From the NCBI RefSeq assembly GCF_000003815.2, contig NC_049985.1, positions 4,460,267 to 4,524,266 of the forward strand: a stretch of 64,000 bases of DNA. Reading direction: 5' to 3'. A program made the position numbers and the translations under genes. Positions 1-11,746 of this stretch are shown here, in pieces (position 1 is the stretch's first letter; each line of letters starts with the position of its first letter). This DNA is from Branchiostoma floridae. Taxonomy: Eukaryota > Chordata > Leptocardii > Amphioxiformes > Branchiostomatidae. The notes under the pieces are model-generated. The model saw nothing but the letters and a program-made list of their open reading frames with translations, was not told where the DNA came from and ran no database searches.

Positions 1-29
1 CTTTTCGCAAGGTCAGTGCCCTGTTTATG

Positions 30-240
30 TTTTAGGTGGCCATGGCAACACGTTACCACCCGGCTCGCGACCATGATTTATGTCGCCATGGCAACCGTTA
101 CATCCCCACTGACGTCATTTGACACTAACTCTGGTAACAAGGCCACGATAAGTACTTGGTTGATAAGGTCACAATAGCATTTATTTTGGATTCACTCACA
201 ACGGAGGGTGCCCAGTGTTGAATTTGACGTCATCGCAGTT
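30..240. promoter_or_regulatory. X-box and CRE cluster, promoter-like
   Basis: Two RFX X-box-like sites, GGTGGCCATGGCAAC (35-49) and GTCGCCATGGCAAC (82-95), and two full CREs, TGACGTCA (110-117 and 225-232), lie within 200 bp. Such clusters are usual at promoters of ciliary and CREB-responsive genes. Any target gene would lie left of the window or be unrecognised here. Confidence 0.4.
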
Positions 241-2559
241 TGATTCAATTTCGGGCGGCGACAGGAATCAAGAGCTGGAACTGTTGATTTTTGATGGTTC
301 GATGTTCAATACTGTCAGAAGGAGTATATCTGGTGCAAATATATATACTCATAAAATAACAATATAACCATTGGCTGTTATCAGAAAACATTGTATTTTG
401 GTATCATTTAAACCGGGTATACTCAGTATTTGCGTCGTTTGAGACGTTTATAAAATGGTGCATTTTCGTCCTATTTGATAACCCTGTGTGAATCTGCCGG
501 CAATATACCCAACGCAATTATATTATTACAGTCAATCACTTTCACAAATTATGACTATTCTTCGAGTAGGTGCAAAGTGCTAACTACTTATGCTGTCGGT
601 ATCTGTATCTGGATCACATGACAGTCAAATTGCTCTCGAAGCGGATCATACGGATCCTTTTGAAAATCAGTGTTTTTTATGTTTGTGCTGCAACATCTAG
701 TACTCGTAGAAAGGGAATCTTTAAAAAGTGCAATACATGTGGTAGTAATAAAATTGTAAAACACAGGCGTAAAACACAGAGGATGAACCCGATCTGCTTG
801 AGGATACCACCACAGCACCTACCAGTAACCAACACATTGAATTAAATGAATGAAGACATTGATAACATATTTCTGCCAGACTGACCTAGGCACCTGTCAA
901 AACAAAATACGCCAATAGCTGGTAAATATAAAATGGAATAGGTGATATCAAATCAATTTGAATTCTCTTTGCTTTTCAGTTACAGTAGACATAAAAGACA
1001 TGTGTTTTTCGATGGGGGGGGGAGGTTGTTTATCTGCATTAGAAATATGATTTTACAGTACCTTTAGAAGTGGAAATATCGATGGTATAAATTGTATTTC
1101 TCTCTTTGCTATAGTAACTACAAGCAAAGAATCGTGGGTAAGGTCGTCTTCAGAACCCCCGACCTTATTGATGAAAAGTGGGGCGGCTACCATAAAACCA
1201 CGTGTACAGCATGTTACTGTGCTTGTTTTGTTGATGGCTGGTAAAATGCAAATCAAGCTAACACAATACTACAATAAAAATATTCCAGAGAATCGCTTAA
1301 ATCACGATGAAATTCCTCTCTGTGTTTTTTTTTTCACAGATGATGTTTCCCAGCCAGTAACTGCTTAGATAATCCGGATTCATAATCTTCTTATTATATA
1401 TTCTGATAAATGAGGAAAGATTTGCAAATATCTGGTCTTTATCATGGCGCATGGCAACCATTACCATGACATTTTTACCATTGCTAAATCCCGCTTTTCG
1501 TGCATTGTTAGCATTTTGTATGAGCAAATACGCTGACGATAAAGGTCAAATAGGAACCGTTGCCAGATGCAAGCTGAAACTGAGATCAACTTGACTTCGT
1601 TGTAGGCTGTTTATAAGCTTAAAAACCCTTCCCCCTGTTGCCTATCGCCATACCCTAAGCACATTTGGTACAATCAGTTACATGCTGAACATTTTTGTGT
1701 GCAGATCTAGAGTTGAAAGACACAGGCCAGGTTTCACACGGTATGGCGCAGATGTCCTATGGGCTTATACATAGTGGGTTGTACTGCTAGCTACTGATAA
1801 TACTTTGACTTATGCATAATAATTAAAAATCTTAATCTGTTTTGTTTTTAATTCTATACATCAGAGGTAACATTTCTACACTTAAGTGACATACAGAGCT
1901 TTGCATACATGCATGACGAACTCTGTACGAGCATTTTTTGAGGTGATCATGCTTACAGCAGTAGCTAGTTATCACCTAGATAAGTAAATGTGTAAACAAA
2001 GGATATTAAAATCTGTCCAATAGCATAAAACTCCTGACTTAATACCGCCAAATATATGTGAGTTAGGGATAAAGGCTATGGCTCAGGGACCAACAAGCAG
2101 TTACTTAAGCAACGGGATATGATTTTGGAAACGGTCATGGAGTTGTTGTTTTTTTTTCAAATGGTTGCGCTGGTTACATAAAGAAACAAATAAAAATTGC
2201 TTAATCTCATTTCTTCGTTGATCCAAATATCGAAATATCCAAATCCACCTTCCCCCTACGCTTTGCCAGCCCTTCTGTGGGTTTCCCAGCGCTCATTTAT
2301 ATGGTAAGTGCTTCATGAAAAGACAGATAATCCGATTAACTTAGATTTAGCCTAGTTTTCTATTGAATCTAAATACTAGTCATACCTCACTATTTTTGTC
2401 AAAATTAGCTTTTTTGCATGGTGTTGGTATCGAACACCAGATTTTTAGAAAATTGTTATTGTAGAAAGTTTTGTTTTCCTTTTTTTACATGTATTGTTCT
2501 GATCCGTTGTAATGTTTTTGTATTCTTCTTGTTTGTTATTTTTATAGATTGTTGTTGTG
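233..2559. other. intergenic, no gene recognised
   Basis: AT-rich with a poly-G run near 1015. Only short open frames, none with recognisable domains or splice support. One further X-box-like site, GCGCATGGCAACC, lies near 1446. Confidence 0.6.
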
Positions 2560-2564
2560 TATAT

Positions 2565-2598
2565 ACATGTAGCTATATGTACATGTCAATGTATATGC

Positions 2599-2631
<33 letters not shown>

Positions 2632-2632
2632 C
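2565..2632 (+). repeat. TATATG microsatellite
   Basis: Repeated TATATG/TACATG hexamers with at least seven near-perfect units at the right end. It explains the methionine/tyrosine-rich frame there. Confidence 0.9.
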
Positions 2633-2789
2633 AAAAATGCACAAAAAAAAGATTTCAGAGGGAAATATCACACACTAATTTTGCAAACAACAAAAATCAA
2701 TTTTGGTAGTGAACGCAATAATCCACAGCGATAGACAAGGGCCTGTTGGCATGCGATGGTTGGAAGTATTTCAAAATGTGGCTGTCAAG

Positions 2790-3545
2790 AGCAAGCTTGG
2801 CGTGTTTTTTTTGGTCATCTACCTGTATATGAAGAGCCATCATATGTCAGAAGCAAACCAATGAAAGACGACGTTAGGAGTTGTCCGACGTTCTAAATGA
2901 TAAACAGTCAGTGGAGCGGAAGGGGGGGGGTCGAAAAATATTGGCTGTTTTAATAGTATGGCTCCTTTTTGTGTAAATTTTGAATAACTTAGGGTCGGAC
3001 GAAGAACTAGTGCACGTTACCATTATCAAAACAACGGGAAATGACATGACAGTTACCGATGGCATAGTATATATACAGTACAGCAGTTGGGTGACAAGGC
3101 GGAAAATATGGCCAAGTACACTCTTCAGCGCAGTTCCGTTCTGCGCGAGTGGTGTGTTTTGGTCTCCAACCTGTTGTATTTGAATAACCATTGCGCGTTT
3201 GAAGTAAAACAGCGGGTGGCGACATTGAGCTAGAAATCGACAGTTACCCGTGGCATAGGATATACACAATGCAGCAGGTCGTTACCAAAGCGGAAATACT
3301 GAAAGTTTACCTCTTCAGTGCGGTTCATTTCTGGGTGACTGATGTGTTTTGGTCTTCATCATGTAGACATGTTGTTTTTGAAGAGCTATTCCGCGTCAGA
3401 AGCAAAACAACGAGAGACGACATTGCACGATATATATAGTATATACATATACAGTACAACAGGTTGTTGAAAAGACGGAAAACACCGAAAGTACTAGTGC
3501 AGCTTTCAGCTCTTAAGCTTGGTATGTTTTGGTCCAACACACCGC
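2790..3545. repeat. degenerate tandem repeat, about 190-bp period
   Basis: The marker GTGTGTTTTGGTCT recurs at about 2800, 3152, 3342 and 3522. Between markers, units share a CAGTTACCGTGGCATA-like block, a TATATACAGTACAGCAG block and GCGGAAA...CTCTTCAG. Units are clearly related but diverged. Confidence 0.8.
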
Positions 3546-4069
3546 GTCAGCAGCACATGTCTGTCGTTACCATATGGCCGGCCGGGTTGGAGCTGTGCCC
3601 CGGCGGCTAAATGTAAGCTTTGTTTTTCCCGTGTCTCCTGTTCTACCAGCCAAATTTCCTGCGCTTTAAAGATCTTCCTGATGAATAAAACTGAGAAGCC
3701 GCCGTCGAACCAAAACAAAACAACGGTCCTAACCTCCTAAACTGCCGGTGTTTATATCTAACGTGCATAAACCTCCCATCTCTGACCTTCCCTGCTAGCT
3801 GTGGGAGTAAGAATGGCGACCTGAACGCACGCATAACGAGACCGGAGACAGATATTAAAGCGGGCAATCAGTAGCCATTTCATTACAGAATCCAAACGGA
3901 TCACACGGACGAGTGGGCGCCTTTGTCTAGCGCTTGTAGATCTTGTTTACGATTGCAGAAAGTAAAACCCTGCACTGATAGAGAAGTTGTGTGGTGCGTG
4001 CTGTGTAAGCGTGACAGATAGAATCAGTACTGACGAACACTAGGAAGGACGGGCTCACCTTGGTGCGTC

Positions 4070-4440
4070 CATCAAGTGGAAATCAATTTTCTTCCGGCGC
4101 GGCGGAGCCAGCAACAACCTGTTCCATCAAAAATGGCAGTCCGATGGGCGTCCGGGGGCCGCTGGTTACCCTCGCCTGCTTGTAAACACGACCTGATGCC
4201 CGTGTAGCTCCTCGGCAGGCGCGCACAGCCGCGTACAGACCGGTTTTTCGGAACGCGAGCGGTACTCAGACCGGGAGCCGGGATCGGGCCCTTCTCTCCA
4301 CACTACTGTGACGCACCGCCGATTTTCCGCAAATTTTCCACCGCGCGAGCAATTACGCGGCGCGTTGCCATGGCGACGGGATGCCAATTTTGGCTCGGCG
4401 CTAGGCTGACTCGGCATGGGAGACCGTAATAATAATCTCA
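4070..4440. promoter_or_regulatory. CpG-rich patch with X-box, possible promoter
   Basis: Much richer in CG dinucleotides than its surroundings, with a palindromic RFX-like site GTTGCCATGGCGAC (4364-4377). No adjoining exon is recognised; direction is unknown. Confidence 0.3.
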
Positions 4441-4539
4441 AAGCAGATCTTTAAGGCAGCATACCAGGACCGGACCCAACACACAGTTTCCAGTTCTTGG
4501 AGAAACAACCAGGAGCTTGAGAAAGCCTACGATTTTGCT

Positions 4540-4760
4540 TTTCTAAATCGGCTTGTATCGGGATACTGTACGGACTAGAGATGAAGAAAACACACCGTAG
4601 ATCGGGATTGTTTATAGACTAGAGTACTATTATAGGATACGCCAGCGTAGAATCATATCAGGATTCTGTACGGGCTTGAATGAACTAAGAAAACACACCA
4701 TAGAGTCATATCGGGATTGTGTATGGGCTGACGTGTACACCGTAGCTTCATACCGTCCGT
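4540..4760. repeat. short degenerate tandem repeat
   Basis: AAACACACC(G/A)TAG followed by TCATATC(G/A)GGATT(G/C)TGTA(C/T)GGGCT recurs three to four times at about 55-100-bp spacing. Noncoding. Confidence 0.55.
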
Positions 4761-4974
4761 CTGGAGTGCTAGAAACACACAACCCTTACCCATCGAATTA
4801 ATTAGATTACTGCAATAGTAATCTCAAAATGGAAAACAAACATTGAGTAGATTTCGACAATGGCTTGTTATCCACTGTGTACACTACAGGGCACGGTACA
4901 TATCCGACGGCGGAGTAAAACTTTCAGCTTCCACTGAATTTTACCTCCCCAACCGAAGTCAGATGCCCACTTTA

Positions 4975-5066
4975 ACGTCGCTCACAAGGGTACAAGATCG
5001 ATACGCAGTAGGATTTGAACCCAGGACCACTGTGTTCTCAACCGTGATACCATGTAGTTACGCCAT
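4975..5066 (-). repeat. tRNA-derived SINE-like fragment
   Basis: On the minus strand, GGTCCTGGGTTCAAATCCT resembles a Pol III B box preceded by TGGCGTAACTACATGG. The stems do not close, so it is not a working tRNA. A related sequence lies at 16985-17090. Confidence 0.4.
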
Positions 5067-5139
5067 ACCATACCCCACACTTATTCATCTCGCAAATCCT
5101 TCATTCGATTTCTATTTTGTGTTCCAGGGTGTCTGGTAG

Positions 5140-6670
5140 ATACTAAAGGACAGAGCGTCATTGCGTATACATGTATATGGTTAATATCATGAGAAAAGAC
5201 GCGATATGCGAGAATACTACTTGATTGCCACGAAAACAACCATATTTATGATACCGTAGATAAACGGAGCACATTTGTTTGTCACAGGCTTTGGATTATT
5301 AATATTCAGTAACAACATTGGGGAGAGAGCGAGTTGGAGGGAGACTGTTTGAAGGTTGGCTATACGGGCACGACACATACATGTATGTAAAGGCGCGCCG
5401 GTAAATAACTGGCTTTCGGTGGCATGAACTCTGGCCTACTCTTTTCTTAATGGGGATTATTACAAGGTACACATATGCAGTCTCCTGGCAGAGCCTGATG
5501 CTCTGCGTAATGCGTTTAATCTCTAAATGGCTTCGGTTTCTTTTATATGTACTGTTGCATGGTAACGAACAGAAAAAAAGACGCAACATTTGAAAGACCT
5601 AAAGGAGACTGAAATACGGACAACACAGACAACGAAAAAGTTCTGCTTAATGATTTGCGACACACCAACCTATATAAAGCGTTTTCATTCATGTCCCATA
5701 CCAATGAAACAGACAGGTACTGGCCACCACGTTAGTGTACCTGTAATGTTTCCCGTAGATAAAACACATTGTTTTTGCTTGTGTGTTCTTCTTCTTCTGT
5801 CATGAACCAGTCAGAGCTTACATATATACAACTACCGCTACCGGTGACATCAGCACATTAGCTGTCACAGCAAATATGATAAACATAATAATCTTTATTG
5901 ACACGACAAAAGTACAGCGACTTCCGTAAGGTCTACATGTATAACAACTACTTACAGTACAATTAAACACACATATATGGATATCTATAGGTATGAATAA
6001 ATCAACATATAAGGTCTAGCATGTCATTTACACTATTGTATATGAACGATCTATTAGCTGTTAAGTGGTCGTTTTTCGGCGACGCGTCGGGGCCGAGCCT
6101 AAAGGTAGTAGCCTGACAAAAGGTAAGACAAGAGGGAAACATCCTGCATTTTCTCGAAAATGTTACATTTCGCATCAATGCTTAAGCATGTACATTTTTT
6201 TTGGTCACGTTTTCTTGTATTCTCGTCATTGACTTGTAGTGGTTATTTGAGAGGGTCAAAGGGTCTTCAAATATTCGGAAAAAAAACTTGAGCTATGATT
6301 CGCTGAAATGCAAATAGGGACACCAACATGGCGGCGAACACATTGATGATGTCACCTGAAAATAGCTCTCTATATAGTGTCCCGTGGTGATTCTATTATC
6401 CTGACGTTTCTTTGCCAGTCACGTACATCACGCAGACTAGCGTGATCTCATTACCACCAACGCCGTCTGATCATTCGCTGTCTTACTACATAGATTATCC
6501 GTGTATTTTATTCTATCCTTTTAGTGTCTCTGCTTTCTGACAAGGTACTTCTTTCTTTAATTCACGGTTCTTGGCGCTTCAGATGATTTGCCTGGACCAG
6601 TTAGGGTAATTGTTCCGTCACACAAAGGAAAATATTAACCATAACTACGTTTGCGAAGACGAACATGAAC
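5140..6670. other. intergenic, no gene recognised
   Basis: No supported exons. It contains an X-box-like site GTTGCATGGTAAC (5554-5566) and AT-rich unique-looking sequence. Confidence 0.55.
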
Positions 6671-6673
6671 ATG

Positions 6674-6755
6674 ATCTGTATCTATAAAGCCGGTATAACC
6701 GCCCTTTGGCGTAACACACCAGCTAGCTTCACAGACACGCGGCGCGGCAGCAGCT
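6674..6755 (+). repeat. dispersed repeat, family R1, copy 1
   Basis: Begins ATCTGTAT...AGCCGGTATAACCGCC and continues GGCGTAACACACCAGC to GCGGCAGCAGCT. Other copies are at 15284-15369 (minus), 53376-53462 and 53775-53858. Confidence 0.8.
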
Positions 6756-9700
6756 TTGCTTTCCGATGATTGCTCGGAACTGTAAAGGCGGTCGCGTGCT
6801 GTGTAGAAGGACCTGCTGCAAGATTGGTTATAAAAAAGATGAGGTACTCACGGAATCGTAGAGCAGACGCTTTCAGACGTCGTTTTGGCTGCTTTATGTT
6901 TAGGCAGAATCGTTATAATTGTTTGAATGGCATCCCCGCTGACTTCAAATAAAATGAGCTATGAGAGACCGCGAAGAAACAGAATAGGCAAGAAAAAATG
7001 AAACAAGATGTCTAAATTTCAAAATAGAAACCAAAAACTTTATTTGTAACATTAACAAGAATCGAAGCAATTTCAGAATTGTAACGCTTCCGCACCAGCT
7101 CCGGCACGTCAACAGGTGAATGTAAACATGGCACCGCCAGTGAGTCACAGGGCAACACGGAAACTGTTAGGCTGGGCATGGGTGCCATCATTGCTCGGTA
7201 ATGTTGGTATCTCACTGTCCAGAGTGTGTCACATTACGCCAGGCTGTCGCAAAACGGCGCAGTCTATCGCCTGAAATTGTTCAAAATTATGTATAGATAA
7301 ATTTACATACGTGCCATCCTTATATTCATAATATATTATCTATGTTGCGCCAAGTATCACAAGTGAATACCATTTTTAATTACCATCAATCTCTTTTTGA
7401 TGCACCGTTTCAATAATCCTTTTTTTAATTCAGTGGCAACGCTCCGATTTCCAATAACCTGCTCATCTGGGCTTCATACCCAAATGGCAGCCAGGAAAAA
7501 TTAACTAGGATGGCCCATGGGCTAGAAAATTGTTGCTTGTGTAGCACAATTTCTTTCTGTCTGGGACTGGCTGGGGCCGCTGTCCCGACGGCTTGTGGCT
7601 AGCCAGCTATTCACTTCTAGGCCAGAAGACTCAGTTTTGGAAAAAAAAAGAGAAACACCAAATAGGAGCTCAGGGTTTCTTACCACTTCTTACCACACAA
7701 TCAGTCCAATGGGAACGCAGAATTCTCTGTCACTTTGAAAATCAGACCATATAGGTCTCAGTATTCCCTATCTCTGGCACTACGGAAACCACTGGCTTCT
7801 AACAGTCGTGTTCAGCACCACGGCCAGAACCATCAAGACACTTCTAGAACCCTTCCAAGCAGAGGTTGAGACACGGAGATAGTAGTCGGGCTTTTTCCGG
7901 CTCGGTAAAAATCGCGACTACCTGCTACATGTACTAAGTTTCCGCGACCCACCCTCTGCTTGGAGAATAGGCAACAGACTTCTCAATCCGTGTCGACGTC
8001 CGTGTCCGCTCCAAGTGATAGATCAACAGGATAAGCTATATATATAGCATGTTCTCAATTGGCTATTAGGCTTCCAGGAATGAAGGGGCCTGACCAGTGG
8101 AGGGATTGACAGAAGCGCGATTTATCAGGCTAGGAAAACAACTTTGATATTATCACGTCGGGCAGTCTCAAAGGTGGCACTTAGTCCCTTCTTCCGAGGA
8201 ACTGGAAGTAATGCATTCCTTCCCAGCCCTCTAAGTGCCTCTTTGAAATTTTTCACTCGAGACGATACTAATGATGCGGATCCAAATGGATTCATCTGCA
8301 ACAAACCACTTACGATGGACAACAGGGTGTGGGAAAGGCACTTGAATGTCGGTCATTCCTTTTCGGGATTCTTTGCTGAAATATGTAGGATATCTTTTTG
8401 CCAGAGGATCCGGCCATTTTTGCTAACATTATTAGGCTTTCCGGCTAACTCCTCTGGTATCTTCAGCAGGCATAGCGCACAGGATCCGTAGCCTGGTTGA
8501 GACAAATCATTGCCTTCAGGAAAAGCCTCACCTTCGACAGGGGGTACTGTCTCTGGTCGTCTTTGAATGTTCGCACATCTTAAACATGGATTTGTATTAA
8601 TTTTCGGATGTGAGTAGTTATGGTGGTCGCGAAGAAATATGGCAATTTGAGCCCCCTATCAGTATTTTTGGGCACTGGAGCACTACAGGAACAGACCACC
8701 TTCCTGAACGTAGTGTGGTATCGCCCATGGACATCCGTCCCCGACGCAAGACGCCTTGATTTAGGGAGATTAAGGGAAGATGTAAATCACTAGAAATTCA
8801 CAAAAGCTCTAAACTTCTAAGGAGGTATGGGATCTTCAGTTTCTTATGTTTGACCCATTTTTCTTTCATTACGTGTTTTATTTCTTGTCATTGAAGGCTA
8901 GATCAAACACTCCTATAATGTGACGTTGTCGGGTCTTCACTCAGTTGACTTAAGTCTGCCTACTGAAACTACACTTTAATCTCTGGTGAGTATGGTACTC
9001 GCGATGATTATGCCGGACGTAGGCGGTCTGTGCCTCTGACCGCGGGTTAACTCTAGCCTTTGAGCGTAGTTGGTAGTAATGAGGTTAGTGTTGTCTTCAC
9101 CAGAGTATATTACTGAAACTTCAGGGCCTAATAAAAAGCTCTTTGGTCAGCGCAAACCTGTTTGTGTTTGCCGCTTCTGAAGTCCAGTTCTTTTTTGTGT
9201 GTGGTCATGCACACATCAGGCCGGTGCACGCAGCAGACCAAAGGGCACCAACATTTGACATTTCAAAGGCCTTTGAGAGAATAAACCGCGCATTAGACTT
9301 TAACATGGCCTGAGTAACGATTGCAGCATATCAAGAATTTATAACTCTGTACTAAATGCGGTAAACTTAAGTCTCAATTCTTTGAACGTGTTGAAGAAGG
9401 CAGTTCGTGGTATCGTTATCGCGTGATGTAACGTTTGAGGTTACATAACAGGCTATGGGCTCAGAATACATTTGTAGCCCCTTTCCAGTAGTCTCCAGGC
9501 AGAATTTGGCCAAATTTTAGATAGGGACGAATAAGTTGCCCTGCGATTTCAGTCAGTCTTTTCCAGGCCGGTCAGTTCACTCATAGGCCAATTAACTCAT
9601 ACTATAGGCCTTTATTGATAATCGGCCAGGAGTCTGGTTGAATCGACTAACTTTTCAGACCCAAATGCGCATTTTCCGTTTCCACTAGTTTTTAGGTATC

Positions 9701-10332
9701 TCACTGGCTCTGATTGTCGGAGTCTGGTGAGTAGGTATCTGCTAGGAAATTCTGATTGGTTTTCAGATTCTGAAATGATTAATTGTTAACTATCAGCTTC
9801 TGATTGACTGTCGGAGTTTGTATACTGATAGTTGTCAAATTCTGATATGATTTATAGACAACATCTACCGAATTCTGATTTGTTATCGGATTCCCATATG
9901 ATTGGTAGGTACTTACCAGGATCTACCGTATCGGCTACCAAATAATGATTGCTATGATAAAGTTTAACGTACGATCTTCTTACGATTGCAAACTGACGAA
10001 ATATTTTTGGGGATAGTCTTGCATATGTCGGTCCTTTAACTACCTAGGTCGCACAAATGTTGTTAACACAAAATTCCAACGTCTTATTACAAAAAAGGCT
10101 GCAAAGATCATATCCAACAGCTCGAAAAGTGTACTACAATAAAAATGCCCAGTTGGGTTGTACAATATTTAACTGTCCTGTTACGGAAAGGCTGCTCAGA
10201 TCGGCTGGCTACGTTAAGTTCCATCCTGCTTGAAAATTGTAACCCCCAAAATCATATTCTATACTGAAAACATCACGTAGTTTAAAAACGGAAATACTTT
10301 CATTCAAACCGGTTTAGTATATAGAAGTCCAC
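6756..10332. other. intergenic, no gene recognised
   Basis: No convincing exons. 8095-8133 ends in GCGATTTATCAGGCTA, the terminus of the short transposon seen complete at 20147 and 22689. 9640-9960 has degenerate repeats around TTCTGATTG/TATCGGA. An open frame near 8125-8490 has no recognised homology. Confidence 0.5.
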
Positions 10333-10429
10333 TAATCTCCAAGCAGATCCTACGGTAGCACACTCCTAGGCCGGCTACACACCTTGGCCTTTGCCAGCTT
10401 CTGATACTGTCTTACGCTACCGTAGATTA
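10333..10429. mobile_element. degraded MULE-like short element
   Basis: Left end TAATCTCCAAGCAGATCCTA matches the terminus of the element at 45422-46494. Right end GCTACCGTAGATTA is its inverted counterpart with a deletion. Flanks GAAGTCCAC and GAATTCCAA agree at 7 of 9 bases, consistent with an old 9-bp duplication. Confidence 0.6.
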
Positions 10430-10850
10430 GAATTCCAAGCCTGTTGCGGTTTTGATGGGCTCGGTAACGATGTGCCCGCACACGACCTACCGACAATCAT
10501 AACCTGATTAAATTGCTAGCAGCCCATCACTACTGATCGGTCCCACTTTATGCAGAATTTGTATTCATTACCAGTAAGAGGTCCCGAATGTAGAATGGCG
10601 TGTACTGAATGAATAGTGACTTCTCCTATTCAGCATATGGTGCCTCATTTACTTAATTGCCACAATTTCTACAGCTCTAAAAATAATTCTTTTTAAACAA
10701 ATATGTGTATAATTGAAAGGCTTTGAATATTTTTACAACTTGATAGTCACATTTTCACTTTAATATCTCTATAATCAATGCATATGCATATTTCCAATCA
10801 TTATGTTGTTGATTTATGTATGTTTTCTTTTATTCTATTAAAAAATTTGA

Positions 10851-10856
10851 TTTATT
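10851..10856 (-). terminator. candidate AASDH poly(A) signal
   Basis: AATAAA on the minus strand, about 190 bp after the AASDH stop. It sits in AT-rich 3' flank; no other canonical signal lies closer. The assignment is inferred from position only. Confidence 0.4.
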
Positions 10857-11044
10857 TTCTAAATATCCAACATAGTCCAATGCTTTATTGCCTCTTATAT
10901 ACAATTGTTATCAAATCAAAAAGCTGGTTGGCATTTCAAGATATTCATAGCACGGACCTAGGAACTTAGGCTGGCTACCTAAAGTTATATTTACATACAA
11001 GTGGACAGTAAAAAGATGTAAAAAAATACTGTACACTCATTAAG

Positions 11045-11746
11045 TCACAAAATGGGTAACCTTTGTCCTTTGACACCTGTGTGACCCATGACCTTTATCC
11101 CATAAACAAAGTCATCCCTGCAGCCAACAACCAGCAGGTTGTTCCAGACAACAGGAGAGGAGAAAACCTCCCCTGGCAGTCTCAGGGAGGCGAGGCAGCT
11201 CCCAGAGTCCAAGGTCAAAATGTACAGCGTGCCCTTGGTGGAGGCAACAGCCACACAGAGATGACCTTGAGATGTCCTGTCAGAGTTTGTCGTGTCTGTG
11301 TTAGTTCTTGCTTTTGCCGTTGACACAGAGCTGACCATACGTTCTAACTGAGACATCTGGTCTAAGATGTTAGAGTCTAAGACAGTGTCAGAGCCTGCTC
11401 TGAGGTTGAAGACAAAAGGCGTGGCATATACGGCTGAGTCCGTTTCAAACTTCCACCTGAGCTGAGCTTGCTCTGACAGACAGTACACATGGCAATCATG
11501 TGACCCCACAACAATGACATCCAATGGCTGTTGCTCTACAAGATCATGTGGTGACAATGATGATGATAAACATGGAGAGGAGAAGACGGGGCCAGATGTT
11601 GTGAAACTCCAGGTGACGTTACCATGGTGATCCACAGAGTACAGTTCTCCGTCGACACACCCCACGTAGATCCGCCATGACGTGATACGAGGGGAGGAGA
11701 ATATGGGTTTGGGAAGGGCGGTGTGCCACAAAACAGCACCTGTATC
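11045..11746 (-). CDS. AASDH: AASDH coding exon 14, last propeller blades and stop
   Basis: A 702-bp terminal exon, residues 922-1154, starting DTGAVLWHTA after TTGTTACAG and ending at a TGA stop at 11045-11047. It has IFSSPR, VFSSPC and EVFSSPVV blade motifs, GSHDCHVYCL and the conserved ending VVGCRDDFVYGI. A serine/threonine-rich insertion of roughly 35 residues (about 1042-1081) sits before CVAVAST and is absent from the vertebrate protein as I know it. Confidence 0.94.
   Translation of the reverse strand, partial: DTGAVLWHTALPKPIFSSPRITSWRIYVGCVDGELYSVDHHGNVTWSFTTSGPVFSSPCLSSSLSPHDLVEQQPLDVIVVGSHDCHVYCLSEQAQLRWKFETDSAVYATPFVFNLRAGSDTVLDSNILDQMSQLERMVSSVSTAKARTNTDTTNSDRTSQGHLCVAVASTKGTLYILTLDSGSCLASLRLPGEVFSSPVVWNNLLVVGCRDDFVYGIKVMGHTGVKGQRLPIL

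Noticed and set aside
8125-8491. Opposing open frames, one 115 residues
   Set aside because: No recognised motif, no splice or start evidence, and a transposon end overlaps the left margin.
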